NCBI GenBank assembly: GCA_030077755.1
Contig: JAQJZZ010000012.1
Span: forward strand, 558,001 to 622,000
Length of the DNA: 64,000 bases
Direction: 5' to 3'
DNA from: Filosporella fistucella
Taxonomy: Eukaryota > Ascomycota > Leotiomycetes > Helotiales
Below the pieces are notes generated by a model that saw nothing but the letters and a program-made list of their open reading frames with translations, did no database searches and had not been told where the DNA came from. The translations under genes were made by a program, and so were the position numbers. This document shows positions 43,250-54,738 of this stretch, piece by piece; within the stretch, counting starts at the first letter, position 1, and each line of letters opens with the position of its first letter.

Positions 43250-44118
43250 CTAATCATCAATCAAATCCCGTTTCCCTCCTTCAACGAACATCTGAATCAG
43301 TTTAAATACCTCTCCCGCCAAAGCTGGTCCCTCTCCCTTCCCCGAAAAACGATCCGGGTGCCAGACCAACCGTTCTCGTTTCAGCCATTCCTCGCTGTAC
43401 GATCCCAATGCCCCTCAATGTCTTCTCATCCTCATGATGGCAGACCCCAAGAACGTCACTCTTTTGACAACGGCTCTCCAAACAACCATGTTTCGGCATG
43501 GTTGGAAACGGATTATCTGTGTGATCAGAGTGAATGCTTCGCGTTGCTGATTGAGGTTGAGATAATGGACTGAGTATAGAGCTCTGTCTTGAGCTTGTGT
43601 AGATTTCATGCGTGCCCAGTACACCTCACGATTTCGATCAACAGAGAGTTTGGAGTTGTTCTTGTGTCTTCTGCCTGATTCTGTACCTTTACGTTGACTG
43701 ACCCTCTTTCGTTCTCTCTTCTCTTCTCGAGTGCTCTTAGGCTTGGGTCTTGAGCTCTCTTCTGTGAAATTTTGCCAGTAATTAGATTGACGATCTTCTT
43801 TAGGTTTCGGTGGAATCTTGGGTTTAGTTGCTGGCTTGCTTTAAGATGTCTCTTTGTCTGACCGCGACGACGATGGACTATCCACAGAGTATTTCTTTTG
43901 CCGACTTGTAGCTTTCCCCTCTGTTCCACTAGGAATCTTCCACCAGCTTGCTTGTATGTCCTCTTCATGCTTTTGCCGTGCTTTCCGACACTCTTCATTC
44001 GTTCTTTCCATCTATTTCGGCGAGCCTCTTCTGCGGCAAAGAGGGGAGGTGGGGTTTTCTTTTGGCTTGAGCCGCCGTTCGCCGGGCCATCGAAGTCGTC
44101 TCAAGCCTTACGGGGCAT
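43250..44118 (-). pseudogene. NFKBIL1/J-like protein, frameshifted
   Basis: Coding signal is split over three frames. Near 44080-43990 one frame reads DDFDGPANGGSSQKKTPPPL then FAAEEARRNRWKERMKS; a one-base shift gives ECRKARQKHEEDIQASWWKI and continues with basic PKPKEDRQSN text interrupted by two in-frame stops. Near 43420-43250 yet another frame has EEWLKRERLVWHPDRFSGKG and LAGEVFKLIQMFVEGGKRDL before TAG. RWKERM, the charged helix and LKRE..WHPDR followed by EVF.LI are the signatures of the fungal NFKBIL1-like proteins, which end in a J-like HPD segment. The order is right but the frames do not join and no introns explain it. I see a decayed copy. An ATG at 44118 is followed after five codons by a stop. 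Confidence 0.65.
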
Positions 44119-45147
44119 TGTTATTATGTTTTTGTCTGTCAGTGAATTATGATCTATGTTAATGGTCGAGTAAGGAATGTGTCTGTAAATCGCCAGGTAC
44201 GAAAAGGAATCGTTAAATCAGTGAGCGATAGAGTTCAAATATTAGAGGAGGCTTCTGTTTTCCATTGTCCTGTTCTACGCTGGAACAATGCGTATTGTCC
44301 TTTAAGGCCCATTTGTTTTAACGAAAAAGGATCTCACTCATTTGACGATGATACACAAATAAATAGCAAATTGATGGTCTAAGATGCTCGTTACACATTT
44401 CATTTAAGAAAGTTCTTCCAAGCAGAATTGACATCATGTGACTTTCTGGATACACTCAAGTCCTACAGCAAGGCATAGCTACTGGCTACTTCGACTACTG
44501 TCTTGAAGTACGAATAAAACACGAGACTGATCGAATAGCAAGGAAATTTCATTAATCATTTGTACACTCTAGCTCTAGGACATGTGCTAGAAATGCTTTT
44601 CAAGTCATGTGACTTTATGATCGAAAAGAAATTTCGCGCCCTCCTTGAACATCGCTTTAGTTGCAGCCATTAGGCACAGTGAGTGACACAACTCTATGAA
44701 GATCATTCACTCCTATTTCTGCAACCATAACTGCAGAAGGTTACATAGTTTTTCACCCAACACAACACGGAGTCAGTGAGACATAAATCGTGGGGAAATG
44801 CCAAGAGCTATCCCGTGAGACCTAAACGTCCCGTTCCCGTAAATTTGTTCTCCAGACTTGATGATTCCCCCGCTCCATCTTGAATAGCTGGAGAATTGTC
44901 TCATGATTAAGAAAAATATCTTCGATCAAATCATCTTCTCCAGCCATGGCGGCTCAAGTGCATGCAAAGTTTTCAGCTCGTCTCGAAAAGGATTAGTAGG
45001 GGGCTGAATGTGGCTTATCGAGCCGTCCCTCCCCCAGGCAGTTGATCAATATGACAAACACGAGTTGAAAACGATCTGGAAACATAGCCCTCTCAGTTCC
45101 CGATATCTTCTTTCTCTCCATGCCCTTCAAATCGCGTCAAATTCAAC
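44119..45147. other. Intergenic region
   Basis: About 1 kb upstream of the CorA-like gene. No gene recognised on either strand. Confidence 0.4.
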
Positions 45148-47023
45148 ATGGCGACCGCTACACCGCGCCTAAGAGCGTATAGCTTCTACAGACCTGAATT
45201 GAGGGATTTGTCTTACGCGACAGGGGATGTATATAGCCCGGAAGAAACCAGTAAGGCGCAAGCTGAATGGGAAATCCCCACGTGAGTCTCTATCCCGCAT
45301 TCCAAGCTTTGTACTAACGGTTAAAGCACCGACAAAACATATCCATATCTCAGACATGTCAAAGCTCTATCTTCAACATGGCCTCACTTGAGGCTCTTGG
45401 CGGATTTTATGGAAATCACGACAACTCCACTGCGATGGAAGGATTTGAAGTCTTTAGAGAGCAAGGTAATTGAGAAGCGCGAAGAGCGAGCAAGAAGAAC
45501 CAACGTTACGAGGCTAGATTACATGGATAATGACCAAATCATTGATAAGAATTTCACAACTCCTCAGCAACTGACGACTTCGCTTAAAGACATCAACTCT
45601 AAAGCTCAACTCACTCTCTTTGTTGTCGAAGATCTTTCACGTGATGTGATCGAAGCTTTAGGCGACGAGTTGGATATCGAGCCTGCATTTTTCCGAGAGC
45701 ATATTGATGCTTATGCCTGGTGCAATATTCGAGATAGGTGGCAAGACCCTCCGAATCTCAAAATTATTACAAAACGTCAAAGATGGATTCAACTTAAATA
45801 TGTAACAGCTCGGTACTTCAAGACCTCAAAAGTATTTAGGGATGGCGTGAAAGAAGCAGAAAATTTCAATGTGTATAGACGACCGGATGACGATTTGAAT
45901 AATAAGGCTGTCTTTGATGAAAAGGAGGCTATTGTTGGAATCACAAGGTCAAGGGCATCTTTTTGGATGAAAAGTGGTGATAGTAAAACAAAGAAAGGAG
46001 CAGTTGGTATGTGGTCCAGTGGGGTATCATTTTATGTTTGCGAATGACGGAGGCTTACTCAAATCTTAAGGTGTACTCTTACTCGACCCAACGATCAGGA
46101 ATGGTACTCCGTTGTGGTATGGCTACCGCAACTGGGAACCAACACCAGGCGTTCGAGACAACCATACTCCCAAAAACCCGCCACGAGACTCTATCTTCAA
46201 CGATTTCATCCACTGGGCCAAAAACCCGCAAGCATTTCGCACCGATACTACTGCCACTTCGCACAATAACACCCACGTCCCCATCCAAACACTCCTACAT
46301 CTCGTCTGCGCCGACTGGCTCGCCATATCCGACTACATCCGCACTCGTCTCCTTCAAATAGAATGGGAAGTCTCGATCCCAGACCATTTCCTGGAAAAGG
46401 GCATCGGAATAGACGAAGCTCTTAAAAAGCTTCACGTCTGGCGCAGACTCGTCCCGTTATACAGAGAAATGCTAGGCGAAACTCTCTCCAGCGTCTTCCA
46501 GTTCCCATGTCATCCCATGGATGCCTGTCAACGTACGATCACCGGTGTAAGTACAGCACCACATACCGCTCCTCTAATAACCCACAACTGCACTCTCCAT
46601 CAATCTCCTCTCCCCTTACACACAACCAAAGAGCAGCCCATCTCCGCCTTCCACTCCGATTTCAGCCGTGCTTTAGCATTAATGGAAGAATACCAATCCC
46701 GAATCGATCGTCTCACCTCTGTTGTAACGGCTATAATTTCTATCGACGATAGTCGTCGTGGACAAGATGATAATAGGAATGTAGCGCGATTGACATGGCT
46801 AGCTACGTTTTTTATTCCGTTGAGTTATGTGGCTAGTATGTTTAGTATGCAGCAGGATGTCACGGATATGATGCATACGTATCGGTTGTATTTCGCGACG
46901 GCGCTGCCACTTGCGGTGGTGAGTTTAGGGCTGGGTGTTGTGTTGACTTTGCCGGTTGTGCAGGCTTGGGGTAGTGGGGTCATGGTGGGGATTGGGAAGT
47001 TGGGGAAGAGGAAAAGGGAGTGA
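45148..47023 (+). CDS. CorA-like metal-ion transporter domain protein
   Basis: Exons 45148-45281, 45327-46006 and 46071-47023, with a probable third intron of 87 bp (46547-46633) that keeps the frame open if retained; about 559 or 588 residues. The N-terminal cytosolic part has QLTLFVVEDLSRDVIEALGD, FREHIDAYAWCNIRDRW and LLLDPTIRNGTPLWYGYRNW, the usual layout of fungal CorA-like proteins. Two C-terminal membrane helices are LTWLATFFIPLSYVASMFSM and YFATALPLAVVSLGLGVVLT. The canonical GMN filter between them is replaced by FSM, which is common in fungal CorA-like proteins and makes Mg2+ transport uncertain. Short basic tail (GKLGKRKRE). Confidence 0.85.
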
Positions 47024-47586
47024 TCAGTGATTTGAGTGATGGCCGAGATTTTGGAAAGTTGGAGGGAAATTGGCATGCACATGAATTTTTCGCGGGGGTG
47101 CGGTATGTACGATGGGAAGGGAAGGTTTGCTTGACCTTTGGGCAGGAGTCGGATCGTGACTTTTGATACCTGGATAACCCGCAAAATGAGAATAATAAAT
47201 TTAATTGGAAAAAATCATACCAGTGGATTAATGCCAATACTTGGTTACGCACATCCTTGGTGCCAATGAAGTAAAATACATGCCCCAAGACTTGGCTGCT
47301 TCATAATACTTCCGAATTATCCATGTCAACCGTTGCTTCACTAAATATGCCCGGCCCCTGCCCATGCTAGCATCGGCATCACAACAGCATACCAAGACAA
47401 CATTTAGTGAGATATTGAAGGAGAGAATCCAGGGAGGAAAGAGGTATTCAATCACGACAATGTAAAAAAAGAGACCACAAATGGGTTTTGATCACACAAG
47501 GTATTCATTAGCTACTTAGCTACTTCCAACACAAAATCTTTAAATTTCCCCCTCCGTTTCTTTCCCTCCATCTACGCACCATGTTT
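47024..47586. other. Convergent intergenic region
   Basis: About 560 bp between the CorA-like and amino-acid permease 3' ends. No gene seen. Confidence 0.4.
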
Positions 47587-49564
47587 CTAGAACAGCCAAT
47601 AAAAGACTCTCTTCCACGCAGGATAAGATGCAATCTCAGCCTTGGTGGCATTAATCCTATCCCAGTTGACAGGTCTTCGTCCACTATCAACATCGATTTG
47701 AGATGTGCGCAACCATCCAGTGCGCTTCCATAGATATCCACATGCCCAGAAGAAGAGGACAACGGGAAGAGCGAGGTACGACTTGAAGAAGTCTTCTGCT
47801 GTACCAATCTTGCCTTCGTTGCCGAGAGGGAAGAGGGCTGTGTAGAACTGTGAATTATTAGGAAATTGGTTCAGTGATGAGCAGAAAGACACAAGCATAC
47901 CTGAGCTACCAAAACGAGGAAAATGAGGAGAAGGCCAATCCAGGAACCATAAATACCTCCGGCGGCCTTGAATGGAATTTCCTCCAAAGTGTGGCCGTGA
48001 TAAGCCCATGCATGGCGGAAACGGATGTGCGCAAGACAGATCGAGCCCCATGTGAAAAGAGCAGCGAGACCAGACAATGCCAACAACCAGTCGAAGACCA
48101 GTGGGCCGTTAGCAGCAAGGTTGACGTATCCCAAACAGCCGAAAGCGAGAATAAGAATTGTGGAGAAAAGAGGGCGTCCAGACTTGTCAATGTAGGCGAA
48201 GATCTTTGGTGCGTAACCTTGCTCAGCGAGAGCAGTCAGAGTACGCGATCCACCGTAGACACCGGAATTACCGATAGAGACGACAGAGACAAGAATGATG
48301 AAGTTCATGAAATGATCATAACCATCAAGGCCAGCATCTTTGGCAGCAATGACGAAAGGTGAGGCCGCGACGTTGATGAATGGGTTGGCACCAAGAAGAC
48401 GGTCATCGGTCGAGGAGACGAGGAGACCAACGAAGAGGAGACCAACAATGTAGAACAGGGTAATACGCCAGAATACTTGCTTGATGGCACCTGGGAGGGA
48501 TTTTGCTGGGTTTTCTGATTCAGCGGCTGCTAGACCAACCAATTCAGTTCCGGAGAAAGCGAAAGCCGCAGTGACGAAGACAGAGCAAACACCCTTGAAG
48601 CCGTTCTTGAAGGCACCTGGGTCATACCATAGTCTAGCACCCCAATATTCGCTGTAGATACCTCTAGAGGGTCCACCACCACAGACTATTCCAATATTAG
48701 TTAGGGAGCGAGGCACATTTATGAATGAATGATCTCACCAAGAATCAGACCAACGACCATGAAGATGCAGACCGCACCCAATTTCAAGACTGAAGACCAG
48801 AACTCCTCCTCGGCGTAACCGAGAACACCAAATACGTTGACGATTATAATAAACAGAAGGAAGACTGTAATCCAAACGGCAACATTTATATCTGAATTCC
48901 AATAACCAACAGTGAAACCGGCGACAACAAGTTCGAGAGGTAAGACGATAGCCCATTGGAAGACATAGTCTGAAGATAATTAGTATTGGGAGTAAGATAT
49001 TGTTAGAGTTGACTTACTCCATCCCATTGCAAAACCCCAGGAAGGATCAATGAACCGGGTGGAATATGTATAGAAACCTCCAGACACAGGGTACATGACA
49101 GCGAGTTCACCAAGAGCATAGACTGCAAAAGTTTTAGCTAAAATCCTAATCAGAAGCCATCTCAAAACTTACCGACGTTAAATATCATGACACCCATGAT
49201 GGCAAAATCTACGAGAAGCGTTCCGGGACCCTAAAGCTTAGTTAGCGACGTCATTGCGATATTCACAACACAAAACACTTACACCACGAAACAGAGCACT
49301 ACCAGATCCTACGAAGAAACCAGCGCCAATGGAACCACCAATAGCAATCATGTGCAAATGGCGAGGTTTCATCGTCTCGTTGAGCATATTTGAATGTTTC
49401 GAAGCAACTGTTCGTTGCTTGAACGACTCGGGAGTGCATCCCATACGAGTCCAGAGACCCAACCTCTCTTCCTCAACGACGACATTACGATCTGATTCAT
49501 ATTCGGGTACACTGTTGGATGGGCTTTTAAGGCCAACATCCTTCTCTGTCTTGTTGTGATCCAT
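47587..49564 (-). CDS. Gap1-type amino-acid permease
   Basis: Several exons from ATG 49564 ([19 protein letters not shown]). The cytosolic N-tail is followed by the family entry [20 protein letters not shown], then [40 protein letters not shown], a large loop [78 protein letters not shown], and the C-terminal [18 protein letters not shown]. The consensus GGSIGAG and GTELVG segments contact substrate in this APC family. About 550 residues, twelve membrane spans expected, ending VFYWLF; proton-coupled uptake of amino acids at the plasma membrane. Likely subject to ubiquitin-driven endocytosis through the N-terminal Lys residues, as in yeast (family knowledge). The exon joins near 48690-49180 are approximate. 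Confidence 0.92.
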
Positions 49565-50897
49565 GATGATTAAGTGTGCTGATTAGAGCAGACGAAGAGA
49601 ATGAGAGGCACACTGGCCAAGAATTGGAGATACAAGAAGGGATCAAAAATGACCACAAACCAACAGGGGCACCTACACTCTTTATACATTCTGAAACTCT
49701 GGGAGCTAGGGAAAGAGCTCCTATCGCAGACAGATGATTTGAGCCGACTACAACCTTAATTGGAATGAAATGCGGAGACAAAAGCTCGCCACAAACGCTG
49801 AAGCCTTTCTGGAATAGCTATGGAAGCATCCACTGAGGCTGCTCCGCATGTGTCGTACAGAACCGGGCCAAGCGTCTTGTTCGAGGCCTTGGTCTGTCGA
49901 TAAGATGATCATTGGCGATGAGAACACTCTGCCCAGACGAATTATCGTGTGACTTGAAAAAATCCACAGGTGGAGAATAGTTCCCTGCTGCGGGACAAGT
50001 GTGAAAGCCTTACTTAGTAAAAAGTTGACAGTTGAAAATGGAAGGAGACAAGATATGGTGAAGGAAATAGTTTCTTGGAACTTTCTTGGAAGTGCTTGGA
50101 ACTGCTTAGGACGGGAATATGCCAAATCACGCTTGCGCACTCCGCAAAAACAACCATGCTAGACGCTGACTTTATACCCGGTATATCTTGGCTGCTGATA
50201 CGCGAGAAAAGCGTGATTTATCTCGTAATAGCAACCGGGGGCTGGAAGTATGAATTTTTGAAAATAAATGCACTCAAAATTGTATGAAACGAAAATTTGT
50301 AAAGTTTGCTGTTTTATGCCAAGGGGCCAAGTAGAGAGGCGCACTTTGCAACTGGGTCCGGCACAGCCTCGCTCATGAGTTCTTGGTCTAGGAGAATTTA
50401 GTGTACACACAGCCATTTCTATTTGTTCTAGATATGATTTTGCAAAAGCGGGGTTGAGTTACTCTCACTAATGAGATAATGGTATTATCTCTCAATTGGC
50501 TGCTTCGGCTTTCCTCTCGAGAAGTGAGTGACAAAGATCACGGAGTATTGCCACATGCGTCTTCGAGTTTGAAACGGGACATGCTTGCATCTTGCATCTT
50601 GCAGACGGGTGTTATCAGGAGCGGCTTACACAAAGTCTTGGGACAACCTCAGAAAATAGTTCAAATCTGCCACAGATGTCGTTGAGTTGCGCCTTCAGCA
50701 ACCATAACATCGGGACAACCGAAGCCCCAGTAGTCGCCTGCACACCTTGTCCGGGACTCGGGAGAACCGGGAGGCTCGAAAATCGTCCCTGAACTTCACC
50801 GAAAGAAGAAGGCCAAATGTTCAAGTGAAATTCCCAAACGCCAACGCTATGCTGTGATTCCAATCTAGACATACACCACCTAGACCCTATCATAAGC
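49565..50897. promoter_or_regulatory. Upstream region of the permease gene
   Basis: 1.3 kb between the permease start and the Cfd1 stop. GATAAG-type sites, bound by nitrogen GATA factors in fungi, occur (for example CTTATC-type CGATAAGATGATC near 49899), fitting nitrogen control of a Gap1-type gene, but a single site is weak evidence. No gene seen. Confidence 0.35.
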
Positions 50898-51875
50898 TCA
50901 CACAGACCCTTCTTGTACCTTCCTACTTTCGACAGCCTCCAAGACATCCTTCGTGATTGCTTGGAATAATGGACAAAGCGAGCAGTCTTTGTACTTCTGA
51001 ACTAATGATCCAGGATCCTTGGCATCAGCTGCTCGATTTCCAGGTGTTTGCTCCCCAAACGGTTGGCCGTTGACTTCGGTGCCGACTGGATATAACGGTC
51101 TTCTGCCAGTCTCTACCAACATCACGAATTGCGGATCAATAGGGACACTTCCAAGAAATCGGACCTTGAACTCTTGTGCCATGACTGCTCCACCACCAGA
51201 ACTGAAGACGTTTGTGCATTCCGAGCAGTTAGGGCAGACGAAACCACTCATGTTTTCGACAACCCCAATCACATTTATTCCTGTTTTCGTGCAAAAGTTC
51301 AGTTCCTTCTTGACATCTGCCGTAGCAACTGCTTGAGGTGTCGTTACTACCACAGCTCCTGCAACCTGTCCTGGCAGAGCATTCTTGAGTAATGTCTCCG
51401 CGAGAGAGATGTGTTCGTCTGAAGTCCCCGGCGGTGTATCAATGAGAAGATAGTCAATCTCCCCCCAGAGTACGTCTGAGAGAAATTGTCTGACCATAGC
51501 TGTCTTCTTTGGACCCCTCCAAACCACTGCATCACCTCTCTCCCGAAGTAGGAAGCCTAAGCTCATACAGGAGAGAGAGCCAATACCTGCAGAAGGGTTG
51601 GCTGCATGAACAGGTACCGGTATCCATCCCCCAGGTGCTTGTGTGACTTTCGCAGATTCGATTCCGAATAATCGAGGTATTGAAGGCCCGGTAAGGTCGA
51701 TGTCAAGTATACCGACTGAATGGCCTGCAAGGGAGATGGAAAGTGCAAGTTGAGTTGTGACAGATGATTTCCCTACACCACCTTTGCCCGACAGGACCTG
51801 GGAGAATTAGCTGAGTTGGTGAAGTATTTGCGCTGCACTTACAAGGACGATATTTTTGACTTTATCAAGAGACAT
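50898..51875 (-). CDS. CFD1: Cytosolic Fe-S cluster scaffold ATPase Cfd1
   Basis: Two exons: a short first exon from ATG 51875 ([11 protein letters not shown]), a 45-bp intron (51798-51842), then 51797-50898, giving about 310 residues. The deviant Walker A motif [20 protein letters not shown] opens exon 2, followed by [37 protein letters not shown] (Walker B) and [19 protein letters not shown], where the CPNC pair is the bridging cluster ligand of Mrp/Nbp35/Cfd1 proteins. The absence of an N-terminal four-Cys ferredoxin-like segment separates it from Nbp35. It acts with Nbp35 in the cytosol as the first scaffold of the CIA pathway. The exon 1 / exon 2 split next to the P-loop supports the start. 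Confidence 0.93.
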
Positions 51876-52194
51876 TTCTATGATCGTAATGCCCCGGAAC
51901 TTGCAGCTTATTTGTGTAATTGGCGCATTGTAAAATCGAGTCACGTCGTGGACCAATTTTCTTATCGATTATCAATCCAAAAACAAAAGATGACGCTTGA
52001 CTCCGCGGTCGCTTCTCCATGTTTGCTCGCTTTGTTCTCGCTCTCGGGCGCTCGCTGGTTGGTTTCCCCGTAACCAAGCCTGCGAACATCAGACATCCTG
52101 TTGCAACATTGGCATTGTTATGTCTTTCAAGATGGCCACGCTGCTCTCTTTCAACCACATCATATCAATATGAGAGACTATTCTCATTCTTTAT
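51876..52194. promoter_or_regulatory. Shared divergent promoter, CFD1 / acidic DPW protein
   Basis: Only 319 bp separate two divergent starts, so both genes probably share a nucleosome-depleted promoter. It is CT-rich on both outer arms and has a CAAT-like CGATTATCAATCC segment, nothing more specific. Confidence 0.5.
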
Positions 52195-54738
52195 ATGGAT
52201 ATGGACGACCCTTGGGGCTCACCATGGGCCGACGAAGTACAAAATCCAACCCCGATTATAGATCAAAAGCAGAATGCAGCAATTTCGCCGGCAACACCGG
52301 TCAGAGCGTCGACCTTGGCTGGAGCAGAGAAAACAAATTCCCCCTGGAATGATGGAGACGATGATGGGTTTGGAGACTGGGCAGCTCTCCCAGATAATAA
52401 TGGAACGACAATGGGGTTAGACGGGGTGGATGATAGGTGGGAGGGGAATAATGTGGGCTTGGGGAGTTTGGCAGATAATTCTGGTGCATTGTCAGTAGAT
52501 TGGGATTTGTCGACTCAAGAATCACATCCATCACAGTTACTACCCAGTCCAGTCACCGAGTCCGCGGGTATAATACGACAACCGTCACCAGATCCATGGG
52601 CCACGGAGACGATACAGGATGATTCCAGTGCAAACAACCACCGGAAAGAAACAAGAGACCGGAGTGGACATGAGGAGGACAAAGAAATTCAGCATGATCA
52701 AAATACTCTCGAGACAGAAAACAGAAATGTCGATCTACAATCACTTCACACGGCTGAAATAGTGGTGCCTGAAAAGTTGGCGACACGTGAAACTGGGGAT
52801 TCATTAGATGTCATCGACGGCAATGGAACCTTTGAAGGCACACCCGGATCTCTAACACCTGTTGGAAACGTGGATTTGCATACAGAAAGCCAGGATACCG
52901 AATTAGTTTCATCCAGGCCATCGTCTTCACCTTCAGAGCGCAGTCATCACGATGAACTGGCTCAAGAGTCGCCTCGAACATCCTTTGACGACGAGCCCAA
53001 AAGACCTCAAATGCCAAGACAGGTATCTTCGAAAGTGCAGGAGCTTGTACAACATTTCGATGGTTTGGCGAAGAAAGAAACAAGTGAGCCAAGCGAGAGC
53101 CGTACGACCAGCGCACAAGGGACAAATGTGGATAATGGCACGCAAAATGAGGTGGAAGAGGAGGAAGAGGATGACGATTTTGGTGAGTTCGAAGAAGGGC
53201 AATCCGACGATGAAATTTCCACCCCAGAGTCTACTCAAGTACCCAAACTTGACCCCGCCAAGGAGACCATCGAGAAATCCACAGTTTCTGCACTTAGAAG
53301 AGACTTCGGTCCAGTAGTCTTCGATTATGATCTGAGCATTTTGGACAAAGTCTTCACCAGTTCAAGCCCTGAAGAACCAGCTGAAAAGGTGTTTATTCCG
53401 GATACGGTTCCACATGATTCGTTCTCATCAGTGGAAGAACGGAAAACTTGGTATAGAATTTCGAGATATGGTACTATGAGGAAATACAATACCGGAGATG
53501 ATGAGAATTACATTCGTGTGAATTGGGCACGCTCTAAGATAAGGGACGAGACCCTGAAAATTGTTGGGAGATGGATGGAAGAAGATCGCATCAGTGGCCA
53601 TGTTGTCCTTGGAGGGGGAAGTAAAGGCAGCTCACTCTTTGGCTGGGGTGACTCGAAAGCCGCACCTGTGCCTCTCTCCAGGGCATTTGAGTCAAAGAAA
53701 CCAAAGAAAAAGACTGAAACAATCCCAGCCCCGGTCGAGCCAGAAGTTCCCAGAGAATGGCCTGTGGGCTTGGTAAGAAAGCGCTCAACATCGAAAAGTC
53801 GCTCGCCTAAAGCTCGCCGGAAAAGCTCCATCAAAGCCATTCCGTCATCGGATGAAACGAAGCCTGACATTCAGACATCAATTGCCAGCTTCGGATGGAA
53901 TAATGTACCCGAAAATTCTCAGCACTTAGACAAGCAAATACCTGTCAAAGAGCACAAGCCGTCCGGTGCACTTGACGAAATCACACCTCCACCCACTGCT
54001 TCAAAGACTACTACGCCATTATCTCCAAAAATCCCGACATCCATAGTCCCTTCTCAGGTTACCTCTATACCAACTGCAGATTTCCCAGTCTCTCAACCGC
54101 CATTGAATCTACAAAGCAAAGGCAAAGGTCTCCCAAGTCTTGCAACCTTAGGTATTGTCGATGATGATGACGATTGGGGAGAGTTGGTCTCCTCTCCAGC
54201 AACACCCATAGGACCAATTCCATCAGCGATCAAGGAACCAAACCACAAAAAATCGCAGAGTTTTGGTGGACTGCTTCCCGTTGTAGCAAATATTTCTACC
54301 TTGAAATCGGACCCACCGAAGCACAGCTCGAAAAAGAGTTTCGATGATGTGCTAGTCCCTCAACCTGCAAATATTCCATCGGCCACTTCTCCGGACAAGA
54401 CAGGTTCAGCCTCAAGTATGATAATTCCGGTTTCAGCCTTCGAAGTCATGCCTCCCGCCGCCGCTCCACGGATCGATTCTACATCGGATCTACATTCCGA
54501 TCCTTGGGCTTCAGCCGATTTCTCATTTTTTGATTCAGCTCCATCAGCGCCGCTACAAGTAAAGCCAATTACAAAGGCCAAATCTTCAAGCATAAAATCA
54601 GTCAGTTTTGGCATTCCTCCCGCGACTGCCCAGCCACTTCGTCCCAATGGCAAATCGAGAGAGGAGATAGAGCAAGATAAGATCGTCCAGAGCGTTGTGA
54701 AAAGCCTCCCAGACCTATCGTACATGCTGCGAAGATAA
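52195..54738 (+). CDS. Acidic, disordered DPW-motif protein, possible vesicle-coat accessory
   Basis: A single exon of 847 residues. Most of it is Ser/Pro/acidic low complexity. Repeated short motifs stand out: DDPWGSPWAD at the N-terminus, GFGDWA, SPDPWAT, DDFGEFEEGQ near 330, DDDDWGELVSSP near 660, and SDPWASADFSFFDSA near 780. DPW and acidic-FG/DF motifs bind AP-1/GGA/AP-2 ear domains in clathrin accessory proteins such as aftiphilin. One conserved-looking block lies near 420-500: TWYRISRYGTMRKYNTGDDE, NYIRVNWARSKIRDETLKIV, then GRWMEEDRISGHVVLGGGS, which I recall in homologous ascomycete proteins of unknown function. A Lys/Arg-rich patch (RKRSTSKSRSPKARRKSS) follows. Role in trafficking is an inference. 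Confidence 0.75.
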   Translation: MDMDDPWGSPWADEVQNPTPIIDQKQNAAISPATPVRASTLAGAEKTNSPWNDGDDDGFGDWAALPDNNGTTMGLDGVDDRWEGNNVGLGSLADNSGALSVDWDLSTQESHPSQLLPSPVTESAGIIRQPSPDPWATETIQDDSSANNHRKETRDRSGHEEDKEIQHDQNTLETENRNVDLQSLHTAEIVVPEKLATRETGDSLDVIDGNGTFEGTPGSLTPVGNVDLHTESQDTELVSSRPSSSPSERSHHDELAQESPRTSFDDEPKRPQMPRQVSSKVQELVQHFDGLAKKETSEPSESRTTSAQGTNVDNGTQNEVEEEEEDDDFGEFEEGQSDDEISTPESTQVPKLDPAKETIEKSTVSALRRDFGPVVFDYDLSILDKVFTSSSPEEPAEKVFIPDTVPHDSFSSVEERKTWYRISRYGTMRKYNTGDDENYIRVNWARSKIRDETLKIVGRWMEEDRISGHVVLGGGSKGSSLFGWGDSKAAPVPLSRAFESKKPKKKTETIPAPVEPEVPREWPVGLVRKRSTSKSRSPKARRKSSIKAIPSSDETKPDIQTSIASFGWNNVPENSQHLDKQIPVKEHKPSGALDEITPPPTASKTTTPLSPKIPTSIVPSQVTSIPTADFPVSQPPLNLQSKGKGLPSLATLGIVDDDDDWGELVSSPATPIGPIPSAIKEPNHKKSQSFGGLLPVVANISTLKSDPPKHSSKKSFDDVLVPQPANIPSATSPDKTGSASSMIIPVSAFEVMPPAAAPRIDSTSDLHSDPWASADFSFFDSAPSAPLQVKPITKAKSSSIKSVSFGIPPATAQPLRPNGKSREEIEQDKIVQSVVKSLPDLSYMLRR

